Source of the DNA: Eleusine coracana subsp. coracana
Taxonomy: Eukaryota; Streptophyta; Magnoliopsida; Poales; Poaceae
Assembly (NCBI GenBank): GCA_032690845.1
Contig: CM064421.1
Span: 44,506,963-44,570,962 of the forward strand
DNA length: 64,000 bases
Direction: 5' to 3'
A program made the translations under genes and the position numbers. The notes below the pieces were generated by a model, which was not told where the DNA came from, did no database searches, and saw nothing but the letters and a program-made list of their open reading frames with translations. The stretch's first letter is position 1, and each line of letters opens with the position of its first letter. Shown here piece by piece: positions 11,724 through 23,504 of the stretch.

Positions 11724-12494
11724 ATGGCGAAGGAGTTCCCCGTGCCGCCGGTGGTCTTCACCCCCTCTACTCCGACGCACCGCCGCCACCCTCCACCGGG
11801 CGCTGGGCCCTCGCCTCCGCCCGCCTTCGCGCCGCCCCGCCCGTCCACCTCATCCGCCGCCAACCCGCTCCCCTTCATGTCCTTTGACGTCAACGCCGCG
11901 GCGGCATCCTCCTCCGCGCCGCCCCTCTACGCGGGGCCCATCGGCGTCGGTTCGGGCACATCATTCGAGGACGAGCCGCCGCTCCTCGAGGAGCTCGGGA
12001 TCAATACGCGCCAGATCTGGCGGAAGACGATCTCCATCCTCCACCCGCTCCGGTCGGCCGACCCTTCCCTCCACGCCGACGCCGACCTCTCTGGCCCGTT
12101 CCTCTTCCTCCTCTCCTTCGGACTCTTCCAGCTTCTCGCCGGGAAGTTCCACTTCGGGATCGTGCTCGGCTGGGTCACCGTTGCGTCCCTCTTTCTCTAC
12201 TTCGTCTTTTCCATGCTCTCGGGCGGCCGCCGCGGGGACCTCGACCTCTACAGATGCGTCAGCCTAGTCGGCTACTGCATGCTCCCCATGGTCATCTTCT
12301 CCGCGGTCTCCCTCTTCCTGCCGCGGGGTGGCGGTCTCATGTTTGGAGTGGGGATGTGTTTCGTGCTATGGTCTACCAGGGTTTGCACCAAGCTGCTCGC
12401 AGAGCTTGCATCCAGTGGTGACGAGCACAGGGGCCTAATCGCCTACGCTTGCTGGCTCGTCTACATGCTCTTCTCGCTGCTAGTCATCTTTTGA
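11724..12494 (+). CDS. YIP1-domain (YIPF5/YIP1A-like) Golgi membrane protein, single exon
   Basis: Predicted 256-residue multi-spanning protein of the Yip1 family, which acts with Rab/Ypt GTPases in ER-to-Golgi vesicle traffic. The first ~75 residues are Pro/Ala/Ser-rich and cytosolic. The conserved block PPLLEELGINTRQIW follows at about residues 85-100, then ADLSGPFLFLLSFGLFQLL (family DLxGP motif, first membrane segment). Four more hydrophobic segments follow: around IVLGWVTVASLFLYFVF, VGYCMLPMVIFSAVSLFL (family GYxxLP motif), LMFGVGMCFVLWS, and a C-terminal LIAYACWLVYMLFSLLVIF. The ATG at 11724 sits in a GCCGCCATGGCG context. The frame continues upstream only as an unrelated overlapping frame. 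No introns interrupt the coding part. The length matches the family. Confidence 0.93.
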   Translation: MAKEFPVPPVVFTPSTPTHRRHPPPGAGPSPPPAFAPPRPSTSSAANPLPFMSFDVNAAAASSSAPPLYAGPIGVGSGTSFEDEPPLLEELGINTRQIWRKTISILHPLRSADPSLHADADLSGPFLFLLSFGLFQLLAGKFHFGIVLGWVTVASLFLYFVFSMLSGGRRGDLDLYRCVSLVGYCMLPMVIFSAVSLFLPRGGGLMFGVGMCFVLWSTRVCTKLLAELASSGDEHRGLIAYACWLVYMLFSLLVIF

Positions 12495-15400
12495 TCCTGT
12501 TTTTACGGTATGTATACTTGCACACTTCCTCAAGTTCATGTGGATTTTTTATTGATCAGTTTTGTAGTATGACCAAAAAATTATGTTTAACCAATTTGAG
12601 CATGCTACAAGTGCTACAGATTATTTGTGATTTGAGGAAGGATTGAAAATAAAAATACATGTAACCACTACAATGTTGATTCACTAATTTAGTTGATAAT
12701 GGTGCATCATTAGATCAGTCCAACATAGAGGTGGCCTTGTTGATGTCTCACTATTCTTTTTACCCTTGGAAGCTCATAGAACTCCCTGTTTTATGGATGG
12801 GTCTTGCTGTATTTTTGTTTTAGTTGAACTATATTTGAGTAAGGTAATACCCCCCCCCCCCCCCTTCCCCTGATATTGGTGTGGATTCTGCCGTGACCGT
12901 AACTGAAGCATGAATTTGTGCTACTATGGGAAACATAGCCACATAAAAAATCTTGAAACTCCTGTATCATCTTGTCGTTAGCTCTAGTATTCAATTATGA
13001 GTTGTATATATATATATTCTTTTTTGGGAAACCCGGCCTTTTCTGTCTTACTGCCCAATATTGGATCAGTAGGTGCCAGGAATATCCTTGTTGGGCGTAT
13101 ATATTTGAAACACGACAAAAATAACCATTGCCAGTTATGACTAATTAGTGGTAATTGATAGGAGATGAGTTATATCTTACGAGATAAGATAGAGCTCCAA
13201 ACTGCTACAATTATGATTATGCCTTGCAGTGAAATTTGTAATAGCAAGTTGTTAGAAGTTACAGATTAGGCTGTGCCTGTATGGTAGTCCAACATATTTT
13301 TCTCTTATGTATGGGAAACACTTTGCTTGCTGTTAGATCAACTTTGTGTTCTTAATCGTAAAACAGTCTGACTTGATTAAAGTATTACTTGAACCAATGT
13401 GATTGTTATCAGTTACATTGTAATCTTCACAATGTGAGAAGATCATAATTCGTAGGTCCAAGTTGTGGATATCTTCAAGTTTATTAATTAAATAAACTAC
13501 AACATCATTGCAGTCAACGCCTTGAGCATGATTCTTTAGATGGCTTGGTGTTTAATGTTTGAATAACAATGATGCTTCAGAGAGCTGAGAGTTACAGCCA
13601 GGGCCTTAAACATGATTCTTTAGATGGCTTTTATATGTCTAATTAGACTTTTATCTCCATGGCAAAGGTACTTAAATATGCAGATTCAGCCCACATGACA
13701 TGCTTGATGAGAGATCTTATCGTTAGAGAAGATAGGCACACGAATACCATCATATATTGGATACCATGTTAGACAGGATAGGCACATGAATGATTGTCAT
13801 ATACAGATCAAACCGAAGGTTACTATATATAGCCCACGTGAGAGATATCTCATCCTTGATTTATGGAACAATATCAAGGGGGTATACGCGGGGATCGCAT
13901 GGAAGGCACAGTGGCGCCTCGCCGCCACAGATGGCGCGCTAGGTATGCAGGTCAAGGTGACTGTACCCATGCTACTAGGAAATAAATCTACTCATATATG
14001 TATATTCTATCACTTATGAGTTTCTGTGTGGGCATACTTAGATGCAAAATTGTTATTAGTATACTATGATTCCATTTTTCTTTTGTTTATCTTTTGGCTA
14101 AAGGAACCTTGGTTGCTTTGTCCGTTATGGGTTCTATGCTTCTGAACTTGCTTGACATGCTGACGAGATATGATTTGATGAGAAGATAGTCAGAGAAGCT
14201 CATGTACTAATTTAAGCAGTACATTTCAAGTGATGTTTCTTTTACACGTCATGAAGCCAACATATCTTGAATCTTTATGAGCACCTTCTCCCTTAAAAAA
14301 TATTGAGTGGATTGTTTCTTTTCTGTACCTCTATAACAACTGAAAGATCTGTATAGCTTAAATAAGCTTGGGTACATGCATGGGTCAAGTGCTAAATCAT
14401 GCAAATCAGATACTCTTCCTTTGCAAGGTTTTAACTAGCTGCGTGGTGGTCGTGTAGTGTGTACTACTTATGAACTATGTTTCTCTTTCCTTTGCAGATC
14501 ATGTTTCACAGATGCAGTGCAGTGCCCTTTATCAGTCACTGGAGTGGTTTTGATGCAGCGTTTCAGAACTACATATGATCTGGCTACTTGAGAAAATGTT
14601 CTGTATTGATCTGTTGCTGTTGACCATTTAGTTCTGGTGGTCATGGCGGGGCTTGGTATAGATCTCGGTAGAGAAAAGGAAGTCAAGATCAGAAACTGCA
14701 AACATGGAGTAGGTATTCGCTGAAATATTGGTGGAAATTGACTTTTTGAAGTGATTGGTCGTGGTCCCTTCATTGCGTCTACACACCACGACTTTCATTT
14801 CAGGAGCTGTGCGTAGTTTTGTTTCTGTTTCACTGTTGATTTTCAGCGTTACAAATTTATTGTATTATTATAATTTCCCAATGTTTTAGTAATATGGTAG
14901 TTACTGATTCATAAATCAAACGCAGGGTTAGTTTAATATCACGTTAAAGGCCAGCCATTGAGTTAATGCCTCGTGGAATCACTGCTTGCGCATGTCCTAG
15001 TTTTGATTTGTTCTTGAACAACATTGCCAGCTTTTGTGGTCTGATATCAATGTGCCTGCTCTGTGTCATTTCTCCATTCCTCTTCTTTCTGAGCTGCCAC
15101 ACTATTTGCTTTTCTGCTCATGCTGATGTTGCACTGTGGCGACATCTGTAACATTCTGTTCAAGTTGTAGCTTTCTGCATTATATGTTCACATTGTAGGT
15201 TTTTAAAATTTAGTACTACAGAATTGATGGGAGGCTTAGACATTTTAGTGCAATTTAGTTAGGTTTAGAAGTGTCGAGACTTTTACTCTGTCAACCTTAC
15301 ATTGAAGATATCAGAAATCATTACGGACCTGCTGTTTTTGTGCTGTGATCAGATTGGATCTTTCTAGAGAGGATTTGGGCAAGAACATCCTCTTGGATTC

Positions 15401-15800
15401 TGGTCATCGTGAGACATAACAAGCATGACCACCTGTAATGTGCTTGGATATGAAACTGTCTTTCTGCTTTGATAAAAGAAACTTGGGACTTTGCAGCGAG
15501 AAATGGAAGCCAAAGTTGGCGTGCTCGAGATGTAGGAAGGAAGCTTTCCAGCTGAACTCGGATAGTCGTGTTGCAATCACAGTTGAGGCCAGCGCAAAGA
15601 CGCTGCAACAATTTTCATCGTGCCGTACGCCCGTCATCCGACTCGACACAGAACCACGCACGAGCCTCGCCGTCGAACCTGGCGTGGGACCGTGAAGCCC
15701 GTTGGGAACTTGGGAAGAACACATTTGCCACCTTGGGCGGCCAAACGTGCATGCACGTTTGCAAGAAGGATCAACGGGCGGAGTACATAACCGTCTCCCC
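12495..15800. other. YIP1 3' UTR and intergenic DNA; no second gene recognised
   Basis: A 15-C run lies at 12850-12864. The 20-base string CATGATTCTTTAGATGGCTT occurs near 13527 and again near 13611. An AG acceptor-like site near 14497 could belong to a spliced 3' UTR of the YIP1 gene, but nothing proves it. The 15.6-16.0 kb part is GC-rich and probably PLC 5' UTR. Confidence 0.5.
12850..12864 (+). repeat. Poly-C tract (15 C)
   Basis: Mononucleotide run in the region downstream of the YIP1 gene; likely length-polymorphic. Confidence 0.95.
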
Positions 15801-16000
15801 CCTTGGAATCATCAGAGGCTCCCTCTTCCCTCCCCTCGACCCCTCCGCACGAATCGCTCGCCTTCCCTGAAACCTCGCGACGCGAGAAAATGCCGAACCG
15901 AGAAAAAGGTTCCCCGCGCGCCTCCCCACCCCACACACCTCCGCCGGGGACGGGGGACGAGGGCGACGGCACGGGGACCGCGGCGGCTGCTGCGGCGGAG

Positions 16001-19000
16001 ATGGGGACGTACAGGTGCTGCATCTTCTTCACGCGCAGGTTCGCGCTCGAGGACGCGTCCACGCCCGACGACGTGCGCGCGCTCTTCTCTCGCTTCGCCG
16101 CCGGCGCGCCATACATGGGCGCCGACGACCTCCGCCGCTACCTCGCCGCCTCGGGGGCGCCCGGCGGCGGCAAGGACGCCGAGCAGATCGTCGACCGGGT
16201 CCTGCAGGACCGCAGCCGCACCCCGCGGTTCGGGAGGCCCGCGCTCACCATCGACGACTTCAGGCACCTGCTATTCTCCGAGGAACTCAACCCGCCAATC
16301 CAGCACCCCCAGGTACCTATCACCTGCCGGAAACTGCTCGAGCACCGATCCCTAAATGCCCCTTGATTTAGACACGCATTGGAGCAGAGGTTCAGTAATG
16401 CGGCTAATTAGCGGTTCACGAGGGGGATTTACGAATTGCTCTGCAAAATGCTTGTGCCATTGCCGCCTTCCATGCTATGCTGTCACAATGATGAAACTGT
16501 TTCGCCCTGCTTAGCATCATAGGATCCGCATTGATGTTTTTCAGTGCAATCACTATGTCTTTGTTATTTCTGCGTCATGACGCATCACACCTACCAAGCT
16601 GGTCTTGGATATCATTCATCGATTTGCAATTATAGTGATATGTATGTGCCATGTGAAAATTATTTGACAGTAGCCACCTTGTTTCCAGGTCCATCATGAC
16701 ATGAACGCACCGCTGTCCCATTATTTCATTTACACGGGGCACAACTCTTATCTGACCGGTAATCAGCTCAGCAGTGACTGCAGTGATCTTCCCATCATCA
16801 AGGCGCTGCAATTAGGTGTTCGTGTAATTGAGTTGGACATATGGCCAAATTCTTCTAAAGATGACATTGATGTTCTCCACGGAAGGTACATATCTGCCTG
16901 CATAACTTGACGCATTGTTTTTATGAAGAAATTTTTCTGGACACCTTTGTGTTAGAGATTCATTTGTACACTTACAACTAAAGCTATTTCAAGCTTTGTT
17001 GAACTTTGTTTTGGCTATTGAAAAACAGATACATTCCACACAGTGATTTTATTCCAAGTTTTTAACTCTTAATAGGACACTGACAGCCCCAGTATCACTA
17101 ATCAAATGCTTGAGATCGATCAAAGAGTATGCCTTCGTTGCATCCCCGTATCCTGTTATTATAACATTAGAAGACCACCTAACGTTTGATCTTCAGGCGA
17201 AAGTTGCTAAGGTAATTTATTCTTCCCTGAAAAATCAATATATGGATGCAGGTGATTCCACTATAGCTACTTCTGAAATTTTGTTTAGATGGTACTTGAA
17301 GTATTTGGAGGCATGCTCTATTACCCTGAATCAAAGCATCTTCAAGAATTTCCCTCCCCTGAAGCTCTAAAGGGGCGTGTCATCCTCTCAACAAAACCCC
17401 CAAAGGAGTACCTGGAATCGAAGGGTGGTACTATGAAGGAGAGAGGAGTTGAGCCTCAGTTTAGGAAACGAGAAAGTGAAGAAGCAGCATGGGGAATAGA
17501 AGTCCCAGATATTCAGGAAGAGATGCAGGTTGCCGAGAAGGTACTGGTCTTAAATTCTGCTACATTTTACCTTGGTTTTTAGTCTACATTACCTCCCATT
17601 AAGATTTTTCTGAACGGTGCTTTAACAGAATGGCGATGATCTATTATACGGTGAAAAAAGTGCCGAAAATGGTGATGAGAATAAAACGTGCAAACATAAG
17701 GCACCAGAGTATAAGCACCTCATTACTATTAAGGCAGGAAAGCCAAAGGGTGCTATCGTGGATGCCTTAAACAGTGATCGGGACAAAGTTAGGCGCCTTA
17801 GTTTGAGTGAACAAGAACTTGCAAAGGTGGCAGCAAGTCATGGTCCTAGCATCGTAAGGTTTGTTTAGCATATACATTTAATTGCTCAGCTAGTGTTGGT
17901 TAGAGACAGAATGTTAGTATTGTCGTTGCCATTCCTTACGTCAAATCTCTTTTTTTTTTTTTCTGCTTTTTTCCCCCTCTTACTGAAGAGCTTTTTCTAT
18001 TTATCCAAGCAGATTCACACATAGAAATCTATTGAGAATATACCCAAAGGGAACCCGCTTTGATTCATCAAATTACAATCCATTTCTTGGCTGGGTCCAT
18101 GGTGCTCAAATGGTGGCATTCAATATGCAGGTAAACTTCTGATTTAAGCAACATATGCCCGCTTTTTTCTTTTGGTTAGCTGGTTGTATCTACTTAGTTT
18201 GGCACCAACTATAGTTTACAGTCTTTTTTTGTCTAATGTAATTATCCTAAAGGATTTAAATGAAAAGTAAAGCATTCTTGGCGATTTAATTACTGTAGTT
18301 ATTGGATCAAGATTCAATTTTCCATAAATGCCACTGAGGTCATTTTTTGGTTGGTTTGGCACATGATTCAGGGTGCGCTTTTTTTTTTTTTTTTTTTTTT
18401 TGCAAACCATAATGCATAATTGGTTAGTGTGTTGTACAGGCGGCAAAACACCAGAATTTTTTGGTTTTCCTTACCATAACAGACATTACTTCCATATTAG
18501 TAGCTGCTTAATGTCATGAAGACCTGATATTTTTCCTAGGGATATGGAAGAGCACTTTGGTTAATGCACGGTTTTTATAAAGCGAACGGTGGCTGTGGTT
18601 ACGTGAAGAAACCAGATTTCTTGATGCAAACTTGTCCAGATGGAAAGGTGTTCGATCCGAAGGCAGATTTACCAGTTAAGGCAACATTGAAGGTGCATGT
18701 CTCTCTATTTTTTTTCCATTCTGTTTCTCTTTATTTTCTTGCAAGATACATCCGTATATGGCTTGTTTATCTTCTATAAGATTGAGATGGGCTAACCAGA
18801 TACTGATTTTCAGGTGAAGGTATACATGGGCGATGGCTGGCAAAAAGACTTTGAGCAGACACACTTCGACACATACTCACCTCCGGATTTCTATACAAAG
18901 GTCTGCACACTTGTCGAGTTTGGGCATTGCAAACGAACCTGAAACTTGAGGAGTTGAGACATTGCTAATTTGCCCTTGGCTCACCAAACGAACAGGTTGG

Positions 19001-19286
19001 CATCGCCGGCGTTCCGTCAGACTCGGTAATGATGAAGACGAAGGCCGTGGAGGACAACTGGGTACCCGTGTGGGAGGAGGAGTTCGTCTTCCCGCTGACG
19101 GTCCCGGAGATCGCGGTGCTCCGCGTGGAGGTGCACGAGCAGGACGTGAGCGACGACGACTTCGGCGGGCAGACCGCGCTGCCTGTGATGGAGCTGCGGC
19201 CGGGGATCCGCGCCGTGCCGCTGTTCGACCACAAGGGGCTCAAGTTCAGGAACGTCAAGCTCCTCATGGGCTTCGAATTCGTCTAG
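16001..19286 (+). CDS. Phosphoinositide-specific phospholipase C (plant PI-PLC), complete
   Basis: Hydrolyses phosphatidylinositol 4,5-bisphosphate (or PI4P) to diacylglycerol and inositol phosphate at the plasma membrane, calcium-dependent. Exons: 16001-16312, 16689-16885, 17076-17211, 17289-17540, 17629-17858, 18013-18130, 18540-18692, 18814-18900, 18996-19286; all GT-AG and in frame, giving 591 residues, normal for plant PLCs. Order: EF-hand-like N-terminus (MGTYRCCIFFTRRFALEDAST...); X domain from about residue 105 with catalytic histidines H122 (YTGHNSYL) and H168 (VLHGR); acidic linker; Y domain (VRRLSLSEQELAKV... WVHGAQMVAFNMQGYG); C2 domain to the end (VKVYMGDGW... MGFEFV). I chose ATG 16001 because family members begin MGTYxCC. 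In-frame ATGs at 15803 and 15890 would add 66 or 37 Ala/Pro-rich residues. Confidence 0.96.
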
Positions 19287-19557
19287 GATATGTTGTTTGA
19301 TCGTTGTTTTGATGATGATAAAATGGGATTCGCAATCGCAAGGCGCTCTCTGTGTTTGCATCCGACGTGGCACATATCACGGCGCCTCATCTGTTGGCAC
19401 AGATCCTTCGGCCAGGATCTGCCGTGGCCCGCGCTACCAACGGCGTAGATTGAACGGAAAATATCATATGGATAAGAATGAGCTGTAAGCGACTGACTGG
19501 GGGTCTGGACTGACGACGCTAGTAGTAACAAGCAGTAAGCAAATCAAAACGGTGGCC

Positions 19558-20343
19558 ATGGCGATGGGGGTCGTCGCCGCGGCTGCGTCGACCTTCTTCG
19601 CCGCCTCCCCCAGTCCGCGTCTGTCTCGCCATCGCTCTCGCATCAGGAGGGCGCAGGCGACGTCGTCGTCGTGGGCCGGGAACGCCGAGGAGCTGGTCCG
19701 GTCGGGCACGGTGAGGCCCGTGCGGCCGCGCGACGCCAGGGACCTGCTCGGCGCGGAGGGGTTCCGGCTGCTGGACGTGCGGCCGGAGTGGGAGCGCGCG
19801 CGCGCCGGGGTTCGTGGCTCGGCGCACGTGCCGCTGTTCGTGGGGGACGACGACATGGGCCTCGTGACGCTGCTCAAGAAGTGGGTCCACTTCGGCTACA
19901 TCGGGCTGTGGACCGGCCAGTCCTTCACCAAGATGAACGACCGCTTCCTCGACGACGTCGCCGCCGCCGTCGCCGGCGACGGGAAGGACGCCAAGCTCCT
20001 CGTCGCCTGCGGCGAAGGCCTCAGGTAATCAATCATTCGAGTCGGATGAGGGCGTTCGTTTCCTTGCATTGAGACCGGCTTCTTTGTTCCGGTTCCGTGT
20101 CGTGCGTGTTTTATCAAAGCTAGAATGCGTTGCTGGGTTCCAACAAGCAGGTCATTGATCGCGGTGAGGATGCTCCACGACGACGGGTACAAGAACGTGG
20201 CGTGGCTCGCCGGCGGGTTCAGCAAGTGCGTGGACGGGGACTTCGCCGACGTGGAGGGCGAGAGCAAGCTGCAGTACGCCACCATCGGGGGAGTGTCCTA
20301 CATCTTCCTCCAGCTGCTGCTGCTGCTCGGGGTGGTCAAGTGA
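19558..20343 (+). CDS. STR10: Plastid rhodanese-like domain protein, STR10 type
   Basis: Predicted single-domain sulfurtransferase-like protein of plastids; its natural substrate is not settled in the family. Exons 19558-20024 and 20151-20343 (Arg codon split AG|G) give 219 residues. The first ~45 residues are Ala/Ser/Arg-rich with few acids, as in a chloroplast transit peptide. The rhodanese fold covers about residues 60-190, with LLDVRPEWERAR and VPLFV, then LLKKWVHFGYIGLWTGQ, and the active-site loop C151-GEGLR. A hydrophobic C-terminal segment (IGGVSYIFLQLLLLLGVV) suggests a membrane anchor. The sequence follows Arabidopsis STR10 closely as I remember it. The start is ATG 19558 (a second ATG lies two codons later). 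It begins 271 bp after the PLC stop, so the promoter must be short or overlap the PLC 3' end. Confidence 0.93.
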
Positions 20344-23300
20344 TCCCATGGACGGGGCACATGGTCGTCGCACGGCCCGATCGTCCTCTCCATCTACGTC
20401 TCCCCGCCTGCTCTCTCGTTCGGATCCGCCATTTCTTTTTCCCATGTAGGCTTGTACTAGTATGAAAGCTGGATCAGTTTGTGGATTTGTGGGGCGGCAG
20501 CAGATTTCTCACAAAAACATCTGGATTTTACATTTGCACGGGATCATCCGTGCACGCGCACGACTAAGTAGGTTCATAAATATAGTCAGTCATGTTGTTT
20601 CCCGCAGGTGCAGTTAATCAAAATTCATCCGAAATGATGCATCTTAGATTTTACAATACTTTTAATTAATGCGCTCTTCTTTAAGTACTACCAAACTTGC
20701 AATTGCAAGATTAACGGCTCGCTTTGAGCCTTCGACTCTGTGAGGAGTGCCTATGAGAGCCTGCCTGGCCCAACTGAGTGGACGGGACGCGCCAGGCCCA
20801 ACGCGCTACCAGAGGGTGAAATACGTCGGCCGCCTCTTGCCCAGCCCACTGCTCGCCGAACGGCTGAAGATCAGATCGATGCTGACACAACACACAAGTG
20901 ACTTGGTGAGGTGGTCTTTCCTCTTTGAATACTAAACTCGTACCAGCAAAAGCACTCCTTGCACGTTCGTCAGGTCAGCTGTCCGCACCCCCGTTCTAGT
21001 AGTTTTCAAGCACGAGGATGTCACTGTTCCTTGCTCGTTCTGCACTGTGTAACCTTTGTCGCAAGAGGATCGATATCATCCTGTTTGTACCTGCCTGCAT
21101 ACGGAATCGTGTTGGTCGTGTGGGCCGGACGAGGCCACCAGGCCCAGCCCCTTTCCTTGGGCCACACACTACTATAGTAGGTCAGGTGCAGCACTAGGCA
21201 CTAGCTACCGGCTAAGCCTACCATCAGACTAGTCAGTTGTACTGTGCCTCAACACGTGTCCCCGACTCGAGTCTGGACTCTTCCGCGGCAGATTAAGTCG
21301 ACGTAGGCTCAACATGTGGACCGGCGATCGGTTTCCGCGATCAAAATCAAAAGTGGTGCCAGCTCCGCGTTCGCTCGAAAAGCATCGATGTGGAAACACT
21401 CTTTATTGCACCCAAATTTCTGTATCGGGCGGGCATGATTTTTTCACACATAGGTAGGCTGGTGGGAGTCTGATAACGGCGGGGAGAAATATAGAGAGGA
21501 CAGTAGGGACCACATTTGAAAGTAGGGCCGGGGGCAAGAGTTGTGTGAGGAGCATATGAATATCGACGTCTCTTTTGTTCACGTGCTTGTGATGTAGGTA
21601 CCCAAAAAAGTAGGGGCTAAGAAACTTGAGTGTGTTCTACATCTCATGAGGAAAACGGTCCATACAAAAGAGACGTGCCCCAACATTAATGAGGAAAAGG
21701 TTCCATACAAGGATTTACAATCTGGGTACGTACATCCAAGATCTCATGTATTCATGTGGTTCAAATGGACATGCTTATTCACAGAAATAAGCAGAAGTAT
21801 CAAACACGAGGGTTCTTCAATTCAGAAGCTTATTAGTTCGGTAGTTTCTCATAACAAACTTAAAAGGTAAGATGCTGAATATGCATAAGCTATACCAAAC
21901 ATGCATGACAAGCATCGGTGTCTCGATCACGAAGCATTGATACTAAATATTTACTCCCTTCAATTTTCTATAGATGATGCTGGTTGCATTGGTTCAATGT
22001 AACTAATCATAACAGAAAGCTATATATCACTAAGACAACTCTCACCTCATTCACACCTAAATTCTTTCTTCCTCGATTTCAACCCTTCTCCATCTCCATG
22101 AGATTCGACTAGTTTAAGAATTACGGCTAAGATGTTTCGGGTCTAGGGCCTGGGTTTTGGGTTTCAGGTGTTGAGGGTCGGGCTTCAAGGGAGTACTGCA
22201 AATGTTGTCTCGGCTCGACAATGGCAGTTGCTTAGTGGTCTGGGGAGGCAACGGTGGTACAGTCAGAACTACGAACAGTGGACAGGTTCAGCTGCGGAGG
22301 CTATGAAATCATGACCACGACGAGGGTAGCGAGTGAGAACGAGCAGTTCTAGGAAAAATGTTCTTACAATCTCGCGTCGGAAGGTAGAAACATGTGGGAT
22401 CCTGATCCAATGGACTTAGAAAATCGAGCTGATGACTTGCCGGGATTCAACCACTTGGATTAGAGCAGAAGTATATTCTTTTTTTTAGAAAAAAGTGGGA
22501 ACATTCTGTCTAAAAGGAAAAACAACTTTTGCTCCTAAAGCACTTCCTGGAAACAACCTTAATTGCGTTACCGCGCGCACAAGGTTTTGGAAAACGAAGC
22601 GGAAGATGGCTGCCTTGTCGCCCATCAAGCACGCGTTGCGCCTGCATCAAAAGATCGCCGTCACTACGAGTGACAGAGCACTGCTCAGGCATCCACCGAA
22701 AACGACGCAAGCATACGGCCACGCGTGGGTGAAAGGTTTCCCGTCTCATTTTGGTATCGACTCAGCGCAACACAGGAATGAGCTGAGTAACCACTGGCGG
22801 AGCCAGCTTTGAGCCAAGGAAGGGGTCATTTAATATAGTTCTTAGCTAATTAATGTGCTTACTATAGTAATAATAAAGTTTTTAACATAAATGAGACTCA
22901 GTCTTCTTTTTCTGTCAAAAATATATTTCTGTAGGTCCTATTTGGAAGCTCAATAAAACTTTTCTGGCATTTATACATCTTCTGGAGACTCTTTGTTATC
23001 GTTTCTTCAGGACTAGTACAAATTAAGTTTATTAATTATATGACTCTTTAATTTATAGATATAAAAAGAAATATTTATAGATTAAAAAACTACTAGAACC
23101 TGTACAATGGTGTGAAAGCCTTCTCATACTCCTAAATTTAAGTGCATGAGGTGGTTGCTACGCGAAACAACCACCTCTTTCTCTCACCACCCTCTCTCTC
23201 TTCCACATTATCAAAAATCCTATATGACAATGCATGAGACGAGCTATGAGACTGCCTACGTGTAGTATTATACCTGTCCTAATAACAGAAAGAGGCATTA

Positions 23301-23504
23301 TTAGTAATTCTTCTCATCTCTCTATATATACGCATGGCCACATGGTGGGCTGAGATTTGATTTCAGTTCCGTGGGACGAATTTACATCATAGCGTCTCAC
23401 AAAAGTTTCCACTCGGAAGATTAAACATCAATTTATTTACCAATCGATCCAAGGATATGCACAGCCAGCTAGCTGAAAACTTAGCAGCTGCTGGGGTCGT
23501 TGTG
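20344..23504. other. Intergenic DNA; no gene recognised
   Basis: Short ORFs at 20.7-21.2 kb and 22.5-22.8 kb lie in locally GC-rich DNA but have no motif, and several frames are open at once. The string CACTGGCGGAGCCAG at about 22795 is identical in type to the hAT-MITE ends found elsewhere in this window, but its partner end was not found, so it may be a broken copy. Confidence 0.55.

Noticed and set aside
11356..12267. 303-codon plus-strand ORF overlapping the YIP1 gene
   Set aside because: It is a shadow frame of the GC-rich YIP1 exon; its product is low-complexity Arg/Pro/Ser, while the 11724 frame gives a clear Yip1 protein.
15634..16267. Minus-strand ORFs opposite PLC exon 1
   Set aside because: They are the complement of a GC-rich coding exon; no motifs, whereas the plus strand encodes the conserved PLC N-terminus.
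22495..22812. 105-codon ORF in a GC-rich patch between STR10 and the dioxygenase
   Set aside because: Both strands are open, no motif is seen, and no splice or promoter context supports it.
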